DNA of 64,000 nucleotides from Methylocystis sp. (GCF_021731785.1 NZ_JAKFWS010000083.1:1-64000); one strand, 5' to 3'. Numbered from the stretch's first letter, positions 29,424-39,648 are shown. Made by a program: numbers and translations. The notes: a model not told the origin generated them from the letters alone.

Positions 29424-29448
29424 TCCCGACTTCGCTCAGGAGTGCGAC

Positions 29449-30432
29449 ATGTTGCAGACCGCGCCAAAGTTCACCCCGCCGTCGAAACCCGGCCGAGGCC
29501 GAATCTACGATTCGATCACCCAGACGATCGGCGATACGCCGCTGGTTCGGCTCGACCGGCTGGCGCGAGAGCGCGGCGTGGAGGCCAATCTCCTCGCCAA
29601 GCTCGAATTCTTCAATCCGATCGCGAGCGTGAAAGATCGTATCGGCGTCAGCATGATCGAGTCGCTCGAGAACAGCGGCCGGATCACGCCAGGCAAATCG
29701 GTGCTGATCGAACCGACCTCGGGCAACACCGGCATCGCCCTTGCCTTCGTCGCGGCGGCGCGCGGCTATCGACTCATTCTCGTCATGCCCGAGTCGATGT
29801 CGCTGGAGCGGCGCAAGATGCTGGCGCTGCTCGGCGCCGAACTGGTGCTCACCCCGGCCTCGCAGGGCATGAAGGGCGCGCTGTCCAAAGCCAACGAACT
29901 CGCCGCCGAGAACCCCGACGCCGTCATCCCGCAGCAGTTCGAGAACCCCGCCAATCCCGAGATTCACCGCGCGACGACGGCGGAGGAAATCTGGAACGAC
30001 ACCAACGGCGAAGTCGACTATTTCGTTTCCGGCGTCGGCACCGGCGGCACGATCACCGGCGTCGGCCAGGCGCTCAAGGCGCGCCGGCCCGGCGTGCGCA
30101 TCGTGGCGGTGGAGCCGGAAGATTCGGCGGTGCTTTCCGGCCGCCCGCCGGGTCCGCACAAGATACAGGGCATCGGCGCGGGCTTCGTGCCGCCGATTCT
30201 CGATCGAAGCGTCATCGACGAGATCGTCACCATCGGCAATCAGACGGCGTTCGAAACGGCGCGCCTGCTTGCGCGAATCGAAGGCATTCCGGTCGGCATC
30301 TCTTCGGGCGCGGCGGTCGCCGCCGCGCTGGAAATCGCGAACCGCCCCGAGGCCGCCGGCAAGAATATCGTCGTGATAATCCCCTCCTTCGCCGAACGCT
30401 ATCTTTCGACGGCGCTCTTCGAGGGGCTGTAA
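29449..30432 (+). CDS. cysK: Cysteine synthase A (O-acetylserine sulfhydrylase)
   Basis: Makes cysteine from O-acetylserine and sulfide with pyridoxal phosphate. The 327 residues fit the family: the lysine for PLP in [10 protein letters not shown], the substrate loop [12 protein letters not shown], and the phosphate-binding loop [12 protein letters not shown]. The ORF track opens at 29329 within the exporter gene; ATG 29449 with AGGAG before it is used. Co-transcribed with the sulfite exporter. Confidence 0.96.
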   Translation: MLQTAPKFTPPSKPGRGRIYDSITQTIGDTPLVRLDRLARERGVEANLLAKLEFFNPIASVKDRIGVSMIESLENSGRITPGKSVLIEPTSGNTGIALAFVAAARGYRLILVMPESMSLERRKMLALLGAELVLTPASQGMKGALSKANELAAENPDAVIPQQFENPANPEIHRATTAEEIWNDTNGEVDYFVSGVGTGGTITGVGQALKARRPGVRIVAVEPEDSAVLSGRPPGPHKIQGIGAGFVPPILDRSVIDEIVTIGNQTAFETARLLARIEGIPVGISSGAAVAAALEIANRPEAAGKNIVVIIPSFAERYLSTALFEGL

Positions 30433-30462
30433 GGCGCTGGCGCGCGAGCGCTTGCGTATTCT

Positions 30463-30885
30463 TCAGCCTTTCGACGATCCGCCTCTCTTGCGCTTTTGCG
30501 GCTGCTTTGGCGCAGGGCTCGGCTGTGGCGCGGGCGTCGGCGCCGTCGGCGCCGCCTGCGCGATCTTGCGGCGCTGAAGCATCTGTCGCGAATAGCCGCC
30601 GACGACATAGCCGACCGCGACGATCACGATATAGACGATCACCAAAAAACCGCCCCGCATATTCGCCGACGCCGCCTTCTCCAGAATGCCGACAACTTCG
30701 CTTTGATCGATGAATTTGTCGGCGATGACGCCACAGATGATGCCGACGATCGGCACGAGCCAGGACGGCAATCGGAAATAGCCAAGCGCCATCGCGATGA
30801 GGAAAGCGACAAGCCCGAAAACGTGCAAGAATTGGATGAGGATCGACTGTATGACGAGTCCTACAAAACGGACGAGTCTGACCAT
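30463..30885 (-). CDS. Small membrane protein with Pro/Lys-rich tail
   Basis: A 140-residue protein I cannot name. Three or four hydrophobic segments (FVGLVIQSILIQFLHVFGLVAFLIAMALG, WLVPIVGIICGVIADKF, FLVIVYIVIVAVGYVVGGY) are followed by a flexible cationic tail (PTAPTPAPQPSPAPKQPQKR and a KRGG end). It starts 34 bases after the pyrB stop on the same strand, where pyrC is often found, so it may be read from the pyrB transcript. Function unknown. Confidence 0.65.
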   Translation of the reverse strand: MVRLVRFVGLVIQSILIQFLHVFGLVAFLIAMALGYFRLPSWLVPIVGIICGVIADKFIDQSEVVGILEKAASANMRGGFLVIVYIVIVAVGYVVGGYSRQMLQRRKIAQAAPTAPTPAPQPSPAPKQPQKRKRGGSSKG

Positions 30886-30919
30886 TTCACTCCCCTGGCG
30901 TCATTGATTTTTGGCAAGC

Positions 30920-31870
30920 TTACACATTCGGCAAATGCTGCGCGAGCGCTTCGAGCACCGCCATCCGCACCGCAACGCCCATTTCGACCTGTTCGCGAAT
31001 GAGCGAGCGCGCGCTGTCCGCTACGGCAGAGTCGATCTCGACGCCGCGGTTCATCGGCCCGGGATGCATCACCACCGCATCCGGCGCGGCGCAAGCAAGC
31101 TTCTCCTCATCGAGTCCGAAGAAATGGAAATATTCGCGAGCGCTCGGCGTCAGCGCGCCGGCCATGCGTTCGCGCTGAAGCCGCAGCATCATGACAATGT
31201 CGGCGCTCTCGAGCCCGCGCCGCATGTCGTGAAACACCTCGACGCCGAGCCGCGAGAGACTGTCCGGCGCCAGCGTCGAGGGCCCGATCACCCGCACGCG
31301 GGCGCCGAGCGCGCCGAGAAGCAGAATGTTCGACCGGGCGACGCGGGAGTGCAGAATGTCGCCGCAGATCGCCACTGTCAGCCCTTCGATGCGGCCCTTG
31401 TTGCGCCTGATCGTCAGCGCGTCGAGCAGCGCCTGGGTCGGGTGTTCATGCGCGCCGTCGCCGGCGTTCACCACCGAGCAGTCTACCTTCCGCGCCAGAA
31501 GCAGCGCCGCCCCGGCATGAGCATGGCGGACCACGATGATGTCCGGCCGCATCGCGTTGAGCGTCACTGCCGTGTCGATCAGCGTCTCGCCCTTTGATTC
31601 CGAGGAGCGCGCGACCGACATGTTCATCACGTCGGCGCCCAGACGCTTTCCCGCGATCTCGAAGGACGCCTGCGTGCGGGTCGAGGGCTCATAAAACAGA
31701 TTTATGAGCGTGCGCCCGCGCAAATTCGAACGCTTCTTGTCAACGCGCCGGGACACTTCGATCGCCTCCTCGGCCATGTCGAGAAGAACCTCAATGTCGG
31801 GACGGGCCAGACCCTCGATCCCGAGAAGGTGCCGGTGCGGAAAAGAAGCCTGCGTCGCCCCTGTTTGCAT
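30920..31870 (-). CDS. pyrB: Aspartate carbamoyltransferase catalytic chain
   Basis: Second step of pyrimidine synthesis. The 316-residue chain has the carbamoyl-phosphate site [25 protein letters not shown], and [13 protein letters not shown] near the C-terminus, all catalytic-subunit signatures. The ORF track opens at 32026, but the extra 52 residues do not fit; ATG 31870 ([21 protein letters not shown]) is used. Unusually, pyrC does not follow; a small membrane protein does. Confidence 0.95.
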   Translation of the reverse strand: MQTGATQASFPHRHLLGIEGLARPDIEVLLDMAEEAIEVSRRVDKKRSNLRGRTLINLFYEPSTRTQASFEIAGKRLGADVMNMSVARSSESKGETLIDTAVTLNAMRPDIIVVRHAHAGAALLLARKVDCSVVNAGDGAHEHPTQALLDALTIRRNKGRIEGLTVAICGDILHSRVARSNILLLGALGARVRVIGPSTLAPDSLSRLGVEVFHDMRRGLESADIVMMLRLQRERMAGALTPSAREYFHFFGLDEEKLACAAPDAVVMHPGPMNRGVEIDSAVADSARSLIREQVEMGVAVRMAVLEALAQHLPNV

Positions 31871-32073
31871 GCGCCGTCTATAGCAGCTTTGCCCAGCGCC
31901 GGAAGCGCCTGTCGCCGCCGCGCTGCAGTTGTCGATCGCGGCTCGCGTCCTTGACATATGCTCGGCCCGAGCACATTTCTTGCGCGACGAAGGTTGCGTG
32001 AATTTAAGCCGCAGCTTAGTCTGCAAAGCTTGAACGCTCCGAGCGGGGATCCGTCTCGGAGATTTTATCGGGT

Positions 32074-32102
32074 CTACTTATACTCATTTTGAGTATAAGT
32101 AG
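32074..32102. promoter_or_regulatory. 29-bp perfect palindrome, probable NAD-repressor (NadQ-type) operator
   Basis: CTACTTATACTCA (32074-32086), spacer TTT, TGAGTATAAGTAG (32090-32102): 13-bp perfect arms. It ends in the AGGAGG ribosome site of nadA, 14 bases before the ATG. The TACTCA..TGAGTA core matches my memory of the predicted NadQ motif of alphaproteobacterial nadABC operons; that link is inference. As RNA it would also form a hairpin hiding the ribosome site. Confidence 0.75.
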
Positions 32103-32116
32103 GAGGCGTTGAAACC

Positions 32117-33217
32117 ATGACCCACCTGACTGCCGATAGGCGCGGCGTTTCGAGCGCTGCGCGCGAGCCTCCGGCGAACGCGCTCGGCGTTGGCCCTGGC
32201 GGCCGGTTTCCGGCCCTGCCCCGCCCCGTTCTGGAATGGACTCCGGAGGTGCAGGCCGCAACCGCGCATCTTTACGAACGCGTGGCGAGGGTCATCCCGC
32301 CCGTCGAGTGGCCGTTCCACGCCCCCTATGTGAAGGCGATCAACGATCTCAAGCATGTGCGCAACGCCACCATACTCGCGCACAACTACATGACGCCGGA
32401 AATCTACCATTGCGTCGCCGATCATATCGGCGACAGCCTGCAGCTCGCCAAGCTCGCCGCGAAATCCGACGCCGACATCATCGTTCAGGGCGGCGTGCAT
32501 TTCATGGCCGAAACGTCGAAGCTGCTCAATGCTGACAAGCTGGTGCTCATGCCCGACCTTAAAGCGGGCTGCTCCCTTGCAGAGTCGATCGCCGGCGCCG
32601 ACGTGCGCGCCTTGCGCAAGCGATATCCCGGCGTTCCCGTCGTCGCCTATGTGAACACCTCGGCCGACGTGAAGGAGGAAGTGGACATCTGCTGCACCTC
32701 GTCGAACGCGGTCAAAGTCGTCGAGAGCCTCGGCGCCGATCGCGTGATCATGGTCCCGGACCGCTACTTGGCGCAGAACGTCGCCGCGCAGACGAAGGTG
32801 AAGATCATCGCCTGGCATGGCGCCTGCGAGGTGCATGAGCGCTTCACCGCCGAAGAGATCGAAAATTATCGCGCCGATCATCCCGGCGTGCAGGTGCTGG
32901 CGCATCCCGAATGTCCCCGCGAAGTGGTTGAGGTCGCCGATTTCGCCGGCTCGACAGCCGCAATGATCGATTTTGTGCGCAGCAAGAAGCCGGCCCGCGT
33001 GCTGCTCGTCACCGAATGCTCAATGGCCGACAATGTCGCGGCCGAAACGCCGGACGTCGAATTCGTGCGGCCCTGCAACTTCTGCCCGCATATGAAGCGG
33101 ATCACTCTGCCGAAAATCCTCGACAGCCTGCTTTACCTCCGGGAAGAAGTAACGGTCGATCCCGCAGTGGCCGAGCGCGCGCGCCGCAGCGTGCAACGGA
33201 TGATCGATCTGGGCTAA
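32117..33217 (+). CDS. nadA: Quinolinate synthase A
   Basis: Condenses iminoaspartate with dihydroxyacetone phosphate to quinolinate, using a [4Fe-4S] cluster held by three cysteines. The 366 residues show [55 protein letters not shown] and the final cluster cysteine region [19 protein letters not shown] lies 10 bases before the ATG, partly inside the palindromic operator. First gene of the NAD operon nadA-DUF4202-nadB-nadC. Confidence 0.96.
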   Translation: MTHLTADRRGVSSAAREPPANALGVGPGGRFPALPRPVLEWTPEVQAATAHLYERVARVIPPVEWPFHAPYVKAINDLKHVRNATILAHNYMTPEIYHCVADHIGDSLQLAKLAAKSDADIIVQGGVHFMAETSKLLNADKLVLMPDLKAGCSLAESIAGADVRALRKRYPGVPVVAYVNTSADVKEEVDICCTSSNAVKVVESLGADRVIMVPDRYLAQNVAAQTKVKIIAWHGACEVHERFTAEEIENYRADHPGVQVLAHPECPREVVEVADFAGSTAAMIDFVRSKKPARVLLVTECSMADNVAAETPDVEFVRPCNFCPHMKRITLPKILDSLLYLREEVTVDPAVAERARRSVQRMIDLG

Positions 33218-33256
33218 GCTGGGGGCCGTTTTGGCCTCACCTCAACAGGGCGGACC

Positions 33257-33877
33257 ATGCCGGCGCTCGATGCGACGATTGCGGCCATCGACGCCGCCAA
33301 TGCCGACGACCCCCGCCTGATTGAGGGCCGCGTCTTCGAGCTGGTCTACGCCGAGCGCATGAGCGCACGGCTCGCCGCGCTCTATCCCGACGCCTCGGAT
33401 CTCCTCATTATTGCAACACGCGCGCAGCACCTGCGCCGCTGGGAGATCGACCGCGCGACATATGAGGAAGGGCGTCGCGGCTATAACGACTGGCGGCGCG
33501 CCTGCCGCATCCACCACGCTAAACTGGTCGAGGAGATCATGCGCGCGCATGGCTATGACGCGCCGGCGATCGCGCATGTCGGCGCGCTGATCCGCAAGGA
33601 ACAGCTCAAGAAGGACCCCGAGTCGCAAGCGCTCGAAAATATCGCCGCGATCGTCTTTCTCGAGCATTACTTCGACGACTTTCTCGAAAAGCATCGAGAT
33701 TACGCCGACGACAAGCTCGTCGACATTCTCGGCAAGACCTTGTGCAAAATGTCGCCCAAGGGCCATGCGGCGGCAGTGGCCCTGCCCTTGGCCCCGCGCG
33801 CTCGCGAGCTTGTCGAAGCCGCGATCGCCCGCGAAGCCGCGGCTCTCGCGCGGCTCGCGGCGGTCGCCGTCGACTAG
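33257..33877 (+). CDS. DUF4202 family protein
   Basis: A 206-residue soluble helical protein: VFELVYAERMSARLAALYPDAS, ATRAQHLRRWEIDRATYEEGRRGYNDWRRA and HHAKLVEEIMRAHGYD. These His/Arg-rich blocks agree with the DUF4202 family as I know it; the HxxRRWxxxR and HH pair suggest a metal- or phosphate-dependent HD-like active site (inference). It sits inside the NAD operon, 39 bases after nadA and 8 bases before nadB, so a link with NAD or quinolinate metabolism is worth testing. Confidence 0.8.
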   Translation: MPALDATIAAIDAANADDPRLIEGRVFELVYAERMSARLAALYPDASDLLIIATRAQHLRRWEIDRATYEEGRRGYNDWRRACRIHHAKLVEEIMRAHGYDAPAIAHVGALIRKEQLKKDPESQALENIAAIVFLEHYFDDFLEKHRDYADDKLVDILGKTLCKMSPKGHAAAVALPLAPRARELVEAAIAREAAALARLAAVAVD

Positions 33878-33884
33878 ACGGTCG

Positions 33885-35429
33885 ATGCGCGAAAATCAGC
33901 CTTCCATCATTATCGTCGGCGGCGGGCTCGCGGGCGTGTTCTGCGCGCTCAAACTGGCGCCGACGCCGGTGACGATCTTCGCGCCGACGCCGATAGGATA
34001 CAGCGGCGCTTCCTTTTGGGCGCAGGGCGGCATCGCCGCCGCCGTCGAACAGGGCGACACGCCCGAAAAACACGCCGACGACACGGTGGCGGCGGGCGGC
34101 GGCATCGTCGAGCGCGACATCGCGCTCGGCATGGCGCAAGAAGCGCGCGCCCGCATCGAAGACCTCGCGGCGATGGGAACGCCGTTCGATCGGTCCGCAC
34201 TCGGCGACTTCATGCCGTCGCAGGAGGCGGCGCATTCAGCCCGGCGCATCGTTCGCGTCAAAGGCGACGTCGCCGGACGGGCGATCATGGAGATTCTGGC
34301 GAAGGAAGTCGCCAGAACGCCGTCGATTCACATCGTCGAGGGCTATTCGGCGCAGGAGATTGTGCTGCGCGCCGGCCGCGCGGTCGGCGTCCGCGCCCGC
34401 GACAATGCCGGCGTGATCCGCGAAACGCCCTGCACGGCGCTCATTCTCGCGACCGGCGGGATTGGCCATCTTTACAGGGTCACGACCAATCCTTTGGAGG
34501 CGCGGGGAATCGGCCTCGCCATGGCGGCGCGCGCCGGCGCGCTGATCGCCGACGCGGAATTCGTTCAGTTTCACCCGACGGCGATCGACATCGACGCCGA
34601 TCCCGCGCCGCTCGCGACCGAAGCGCTCCGAGGCGAAGGCGCGACGATTGTGGACCGCAGCGGCCGACGCTTTATGCTCGACATCGATCCAAGCGGCGAA
34701 CTCGCGCCCCGCGACATCGTCGCACGAGGCGTGTTCGCCAGCATCGAGGCCGGAAATGGCGCTTTCCTTGACGCCCGTTCGGCGGTCGGCGCCGAATTCG
34801 CGACGCGCTTTCCCACGGTTTACGGAAGCTGCATGAGGGCGGGAATCGATCCCTCGCGCGAACTGATCCCGATCGCGCCCGCGGCGCATTACCATATGGG
34901 GGGCGTCTGCACCGACGCGCGCGGACGCACCAGCCTCGATGGCCTTTGGGCCGTCGGCGAAGTGGCATCGACCGGCGTTCACGGCGCGAATCGGCTCGCG
35001 TCGAACTCTCTCCTCGAAGCGATCGTGTTCGGCGCCCGCGTGGCGGCGGATGTGCGCGCGACACCGCTCTCGCCCGTCGACTGGCGACCGCAGGCGGATC
35101 GGATGGAGCCGCCCGCGCGCGATCGCGACTTTGCGGTGATCGAGGAGCTGCGCGACCTGATGTCCGCCAATGTCGGCGTCATCCGCAATGGCGCGGGACT
35201 GGCCGTCGCGTTACGATCGATCCGCCGCATGATGTCGCGCACGAATGACATCGAGGCGCATAACATGTTGACGACAAGCCTTTTCATCGCGGCGGCGGCG
35301 CTGGCGCGCCGAGAGAGCAGGGGCGCGCATTTCCGCTCGGACTATCCCCAACCCGACGCTGCGTTCGCGCGACGCTCGCTGATGACGCTCGAGGCCATCC
35401 TGCGCATCGCCGACGAGGCCGACTCATGA
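33885..35429 (+). CDS. nadB: L-aspartate oxidase
   Basis: A 514-residue FAD enzyme that oxidises aspartate to iminoaspartate for NadA. The N-terminal FAD fold [37 protein letters not shown], the active-site region [25 protein letters not shown], and the C-terminal flavin-binding block [21 protein letters not shown] are all present. The ORF track opens at 33765; ATG 33885 ([14 protein letters not shown]) is the family start. Its stop overlaps nadC by 4 bases. Confidence 0.96.
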   Translation: MRENQPSIIIVGGGLAGVFCALKLAPTPVTIFAPTPIGYSGASFWAQGGIAAAVEQGDTPEKHADDTVAAGGGIVERDIALGMAQEARARIEDLAAMGTPFDRSALGDFMPSQEAAHSARRIVRVKGDVAGRAIMEILAKEVARTPSIHIVEGYSAQEIVLRAGRAVGVRARDNAGVIRETPCTALILATGGIGHLYRVTTNPLEARGIGLAMAARAGALIADAEFVQFHPTAIDIDADPAPLATEALRGEGATIVDRSGRRFMLDIDPSGELAPRDIVARGVFASIEAGNGAFLDARSAVGAEFATRFPTVYGSCMRAGIDPSRELIPIAPAAHYHMGGVCTDARGRTSLDGLWAVGEVASTGVHGANRLASNSLLEAIVFGARVAADVRATPLSPVDWRPQADRMEPPARDRDFAVIEELRDLMSANVGVIRNGAGLAVALRSIRRMMSRTNDIEAHNMLTTSLFIAAAALARRESRGAHFRSDYPQPDAAFARRSLMTLEAILRIADEADS

Positions 35430-36277
35430 GTTACGAATTGCCGCCGCTGCTGGTCGAGGAGGCGGTCCGCGCCGCGCTCGCCGAAGATCTGGGGCGCGCC
35501 GGAGACGTTACGACGCAGGCGATCATCCCGGCGAGCGCGCAGGCGCGCGCGGCCATCATCGCGCGCGACTCCGGCGTCGTCGCTGGGCTTGCGGCGGCGC
35601 GCGCCGCCTTCGCGCTGACGGATCGGGCAATCTTGTTCGAGGCGCGTTCGACCGACGGCGCCCGCGTCGAGCCGGGAACGCCGATCGCGCTCGTGTCCGG
35701 CCCCGCTCGCACGATACTGTCCGCTGAGCGCGTCGCGCTCAACTTTCTTGGCCGTCTTTCGGGCGTCGCCACCCTCACCGCCCGCTATGTCAGCGCGGTC
35801 GCCGGCACGTCCGCGCGGATTTGCGATACGCGCAAAACCACGCCCTTGCTGCGCGCCTTTGAGAAATACGCCGTGCGCTGCGGCGGCGGCGTCAATCACC
35901 GCTTCGGCCTCGACGACGCCGTGCTCATCAAGGACAATCACCTCGCCGTCGCCGGCGGCGTCATTCCGGCGCTCCGGGCGGCGAAGGCGAATGTCGGCCA
36001 TCTGGTGAAGGTGGAAATCGAGGTCGATACGCTCGACCAACTGCGGGAAGTTCTCGACGAAGGGGCGGACGCCGTGCTGCTCGACAATATGACGCCCGAC
36101 GATCTGGGCCGCGCCGTCACGCTGGTCGGCGGTCGGATGATCTGCGAAGCCTCGGGCGGCGTTACGCTCTCGAGCGTCGCCGAAATCGCAAAAACCGGGG
36201 TCGACTTGATCTCCGTCGGCGCCCTGACGCACTCCGCCCCGGCGTTTGATGTGGGCTTAGATATCGAAATAATTTGA
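35426..36277 (+). CDS. nadC: Nicotinate-nucleotide pyrophosphorylase (carboxylating)
   Basis: Turns quinolinate and PRPP into nicotinate mononucleotide, CO2 and PPi. The 283 residues show [62 protein letters not shown] with the quinolinate-binding Arg/Lys residues, and [10 protein letters not shown]. The ATGA overlap with nadB indicates translational coupling. Last gene of the NAD operon. Confidence 0.96.
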   Translation: MSYELPPLLVEEAVRAALAEDLGRAGDVTTQAIIPASAQARAAIIARDSGVVAGLAAARAAFALTDRAILFEARSTDGARVEPGTPIALVSGPARTILSAERVALNFLGRLSGVATLTARYVSAVAGTSARICDTRKTTPLLRAFEKYAVRCGGGVNHRFGLDDAVLIKDNHLAVAGGVIPALRAAKANVGHLVKVEIEVDTLDQLREVLDEGADAVLLDNMTPDDLGRAVTLVGGRMICEASGGVTLSSVAEIAKTGVDLISVGALTHSAPAFDVGLDIEII

Positions 36278-36383
36278 TTATTTTGAGCATTCCGGCTTTC
36301 GCGGCGCACAGCCGCCGCGCGCTTTCGTGGCGGCGCGCGCGCTGCTATAACCCCCTTCCCAAGCTCGAAAACCCTTAGGAGCC

Positions 36384-37163
36384 ATGCCTTCCTTCGTTCG
36401 CAAGCTGATCAGCCGAGCACGGCGAAGGCTTTGGAGCTCCCCGATCTCGTCAATGCCGGGCCCGCTGCGGGCCGAGGCGACGCGCGACAAAACCATTGCG
36501 GCCGAAATCGGCGCCTATGAGCGGGACTTCGGCTTCGCTCACAGCGCAGGATCGATGCCGCTGCGCACCTTGCTACGCATCGAGCGGCTGCTGAATGGAT
36601 CGTCGATCGTGTCGGCCGAAACCGGCTGCGGCAAGTCGACAATATTTCTGTCGCGCATCGCCGATCGACACAAGGTCTTCTGCTATGACGATCGCGGGCA
36701 GAAAAACTCCAGCGTCGACTATTTCCTGAATTGTCCGGCGACGCGTCAAGATCACCTTGACCTTGTCTTTGGTCCGACTCAGTCCACGCTGCCGCGCTAC
36801 ACGGACCATCTTCCCTACGATCTCGTCCTGATCGACGGGCCGCACGGCTTTCCGTTCCCCGATCTCGAATATTACTACTTCTATCCGCACCTGAAGACCG
36901 ACAGTTTGCTCGTCGTCGATGACATCCATATTCCGACCATCAGCCGGCTCGCGGACTTCCTGAGCGAGGACCGCATGTTCGAGAAGGTGGAGTTCGTTGG
37001 CTCAACCGCCATATTTCGTCGCACCGACGCGCCGGTCTTCGATCCGCTGGGCGATGGCTGGTGGCTTCAGGACTTCAACCGCCGGCGGGCGTCTTTCCTG
37101 AAGGATATCTATCTCAAGGACGGCAAGAAACGGACGCCGATTTCCTTCGAGGGGATCTACTGA
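36384..37163 (+). CDS. Class I SAM-dependent methyltransferase-like protein
   Basis: A 259-residue protein with a Rossmann-type SAM motif variant VSAETGCGKSTIFLSRIADRHKVFCYDD, an internal acidic site YDLVLIDGPHGFPFPDLEYYYFYPHL and LLVVDDIHIPTISRLADFL, the layout of Methyltransf_24-like O-methyltransferases. The N-terminus (SFVRKLISRARRRLWSS) is basic. TAGGAG precedes the ATG closely. It converges with hpnK, overlapping by 7 bases. Substrate unknown; a surface glycan is a guess from the neighbours. Confidence 0.7.
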   Translation: MPSFVRKLISRARRRLWSSPISSMPGPLRAEATRDKTIAAEIGAYERDFGFAHSAGSMPLRTLLRIERLLNGSSIVSAETGCGKSTIFLSRIADRHKVFCYDDRGQKNSSVDYFLNCPATRQDHLDLVFGPTQSTLPRYTDHLPYDLVLIDGPHGFPFPDLEYYYFYPHLKTDSLLVVDDIHIPTISRLADFLSEDRMFEKVEFVGSTAIFRRTDAPVFDPLGDGWWLQDFNRRRASFLKDIYLKDGKKRTPISFEGIY

Positions 37164-38044
37164 GCCGCGGCCGCCTGCGGCGCGGACGGCCTTCGGTCCG
37201 CTTGCGACAATCGGGCCAGCCGGAGGCCGCGCCGCTCCAGCATTTCCGGCAGCTTCGACGACAGAAGGAACGCGAGTTCCTGCTCGCGGGTGATCGTCAC
37301 CGTATCGAGCTTGCGCAGGTCTTCGTCCACATGGCCTGGATGGCACATGATGAGGTGTCTGCGGCCAGGCGCTCGAAGATAGCTTTGAAAGATTCTCGCG
37401 TAGTCAAAGCTCGGGTGGAAATCCGAAAATCCCGCGAAGCCGTCGTTGACGCTGAACCCGCGCCTGCGGACTTCCCGGCGAAAGCCGCTGGCCAACGACA
37501 GAGCGGAGAGCGCTTTGCGGGCGTTGGCGCCGCGCGCAAGAATTCGATGCACGCCGTCCCCCGCGTCGCGAACCCAGACCCGGCCGCCAAGCCTTCGCGC
37601 CGCCATCGCGTCAAGCAGCGCCGTTCGAATGCCCGGAAGAACGTGAATATGCTGGTGGCCATCGACATGGTCCGGCGGGCGATCCGTTACGGCTTCGAAC
37701 CTGTCGAACTGCCGATCGATTTCCACGCGGATTTCATCCATTGGCAACCGTCCGCCATAGGCCATCCGGACAACCTGGGAGAGCGGCGGGAACTCGCCAT
37801 TGGGCGCGAATTTCGGCATCGAAGAGAGCGGCCGCCCCAAGGTGAGATTGAAATGCAGGCCAATGTCGGCGTCTCGTCCGCGCCGAACCAGCTCCAAGCC
37901 CATTGCCGGCCAGCGAGGACCGTTCACCAGCGCCGAAACCGCGGTAATCCTTCCTGCGTCGAGCGCCTCCAAAATGCCGGCGCTCACCCCATAAGACAGG
38001 CCATAATCGTCCGCGCACAGCGCAACAATCTGCTCCTTAGCCAT
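37157..38044 (-). CDS. hpnK: ChbG/HpnK-family carbohydrate deacetylase
   Basis: A 295-residue YdjC/ChbG-fold metal-dependent deacetylase. ALCADDYGLSYGVSAGILEALDAGRITAVSALVNGP starts the fold with the metal Asp residues, GLHFNLTLGRPL and HVDGHQHIHVLPGI supply histidines, and LIMCHPGHVDEDLR closes the site. Similarity is closest to HpnK, which removes the acetyl group from N-acetylglucosaminyl bacteriohopanetetrol. The ORF track starts at 38140; ATG 38044 (MAKEQIVALCADDYG) is used. A divergent glycosyltransferase lies next door. Confidence 0.85.
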   Translation of the reverse strand: MAKEQIVALCADDYGLSYGVSAGILEALDAGRITAVSALVNGPRWPAMGLELVRRGRDADIGLHFNLTLGRPLSSMPKFAPNGEFPPLSQVVRMAYGGRLPMDEIRVEIDRQFDRFEAVTDRPPDHVDGHQHIHVLPGIRTALLDAMAARRLGGRVWVRDAGDGVHRILARGANARKALSALSLASGFRREVRRRGFSVNDGFAGFSDFHPSFDYARIFQSYLRAPGRRHLIMCHPGHVDEDLRKLDTVTITREQELAFLLSSKLPEMLERRGLRLARLSQADRRPSAPQAAAAQ

Positions 38045-38111
38045 CGGCCCGCCTCTCCGAATCCGGCAATCATCCCTATGCCGCTCCAATAAATATTGGT
38101 TTAACCCACCC

Positions 38112-39077
38112 ATGAACAGCCCAGACGTCTCGCTTGTCATCCCTCTTTTTAACGAAGCACAAAATCTTCGGCCGCTGGCGGCCCGAATAGAGGCCGCCCT
38201 CGACGCCTGCGACGTCTCCTACGAGGCTGTTTTTGTCGATGACGGGTCGGCCGACGAGAGCCTGGACATTTTGCGCGACCTTTGCGCCGAGGAGCCACGC
38301 TTTTACGCCCTGTCGCTTTCGCGCAATTTCGGCAAGGAGGTTGCGATCGCCGCCGGGCTCGATCACGCCAGCGGACGCGCTGTCGTGATCATGGACGCCG
38401 ACTTGCAGCACCCGCCGGAAGTCATCGCGCAATTCATCGAAAAATGGCGAGAAGGCTACAAGAACGTCTATGGCCAGCGCGTCGATCGTGCGACAGATCC
38501 AAAACTGCGCGTCGCCCTTACCGGCGTCTTCTATCGCCTGCTGGAGAAATTTGGCGACGTGCGGCTGCCGCCCGGCGCAGGCGACTTCCGTCTCCTTGAC
38601 CGGCAGGCGGTCGACGCGCTGCTGACGATGCGCGAGCGCGCGCGCTTCAATAAGGGCCTTTTTGCCTGGATCGGCTTCAAATCGATCGGCGTGCCTTTCG
38701 ACGTCGACCAACGCGCGGGCGGGATGTCGAAATTCAACTTCGCTCGTCTGGTGCGTTTCGCGCTCGACGGGATGATGTCCTTCTCGTCAATTCCGCTCAA
38801 GGTGTGGACCTATGTCGGACTCTTGATTTCGGCCTTCGCCCTCGCCCTGGCGGGCTACTATTGGGTCCGCACGATGCTCTTTGGCGTTGATACGCCGGGC
38901 TTTCCCACGCTCGTGGTCTCGATCGCGTTCTTTTCCGGCATTCAGCTGATTTCGCTCGGCGTGCTCGGCGAGTATGTCGCGCGCATCTTTAATGAGGTAA
39001 AGGGAAGGCCGCTCTATCTCGTCGCCGAGAGGTTGGGCGCGAGGGAAACCCAGCCAAAGGCGGGCGACCGGTCGTAA
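38112..39077 (+). CDS. Polyprenyl-phosphate glycosyltransferase, family GT2
   Basis: A 321-residue enzyme of the ArnC/DPM1 type: SLVIPLFNEAQNLRPLAARIE, FVDDGSADESLDIL, MDADLQHPPEVIAQF with the DxD metal site, and two C-terminal helices (WTYVGLLISAFALALAGYYWV, LVVSIAFFSGIQLISLGVLGEYVARI). It probably moves a sugar from a nucleotide donor to undecaprenyl phosphate, or another lipid, on the inner face of the membrane. Divergent from hpnK, 67 bases apart. Confidence 0.88.
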   Translation: MNSPDVSLVIPLFNEAQNLRPLAARIEAALDACDVSYEAVFVDDGSADESLDILRDLCAEEPRFYALSLSRNFGKEVAIAAGLDHASGRAVVIMDADLQHPPEVIAQFIEKWREGYKNVYGQRVDRATDPKLRVALTGVFYRLLEKFGDVRLPPGAGDFRLLDRQAVDALLTMRERARFNKGLFAWIGFKSIGVPFDVDQRAGGMSKFNFARLVRFALDGMMSFSSIPLKVWTYVGLLISAFALALAGYYWVRTMLFGVDTPGFPTLVVSIAFFSGIQLISLGVLGEYVARIFNEVKGRPLYLVAERLGARETQPKAGDRS

Positions 39078-39190
39078 AGTCCGCAGATAACGTGATTGGT
39101 CTAAAAAGTTTAGGATACGCTCGACGCAAAGGCGGGATTCGGCTTTTCGCTGCGCGTTCTATCCGCACATCGTTGAGAAAGCGCAAATTC

Positions 39191-39607
39191 ATGAGTTCCG
39201 ACGCCAGCCCTTCGCTATTTCGCGGCAGAAACCTCATCATCGCGGCGACGCTCATCGCGCTGTTCGCGGCCTTCGGCGTTCGCATATGGCGCTTTGCGAC
39301 CGCCAGCGGCGTGCCGAGCCTGCTTGAAGGACTGCCCGAGTCAAAAACCGAGGCCGACCAGCAAATCTTCCAGTCGCGGCTCGTCAAACGCTTCCATGCT
39401 GGATCGACCGAGATCGACGATATCATCGACGAATTGCGCGATGAAGGATTTACGGTCGACGCCGACAAGGACATCGCGACATATGAACGTGGCGCGAGCA
39501 TTTCCGACAAGTGCCGCCGCAGCGCCAATATTCACTGGTCACGCGGCGAAGGCGACGAACTCGCGACGATAACCGGCGGCTATTCCTTGCACTGTCCCGA
39601 GCACTGA
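39191..39607 (+). CDS. Hypothetical membrane-anchored protein
   Basis: A 138-residue protein of unknown function. One N-terminal membrane helix (NLIIAATLIALFAAFGVRIW) is followed by a soluble region (FQSRLVKRFHAGSTEIDDIIDELRDEGFTVD and ISDKCRRSANIHWSRGEGDE) with two cysteines near the C-terminus. The ORF track opens at 39092; ATG 39191 is chosen because the helix follows it. Lies between the glycosyltransferase and murJ on the same strand. Confidence 0.6.
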   Translation: MSSDASPSLFRGRNLIIAATLIALFAAFGVRIWRFATASGVPSLLEGLPESKTEADQQIFQSRLVKRFHAGSTEIDDIIDELRDEGFTVDADKDIATYERGASISDKCRRSANIHWSRGEGDELATITGGYSLHCPEH

Positions 39608-39648
39608 GGAGAGCGCAGGCTTAACGGAATCCTGTTAGGACGATTGCG

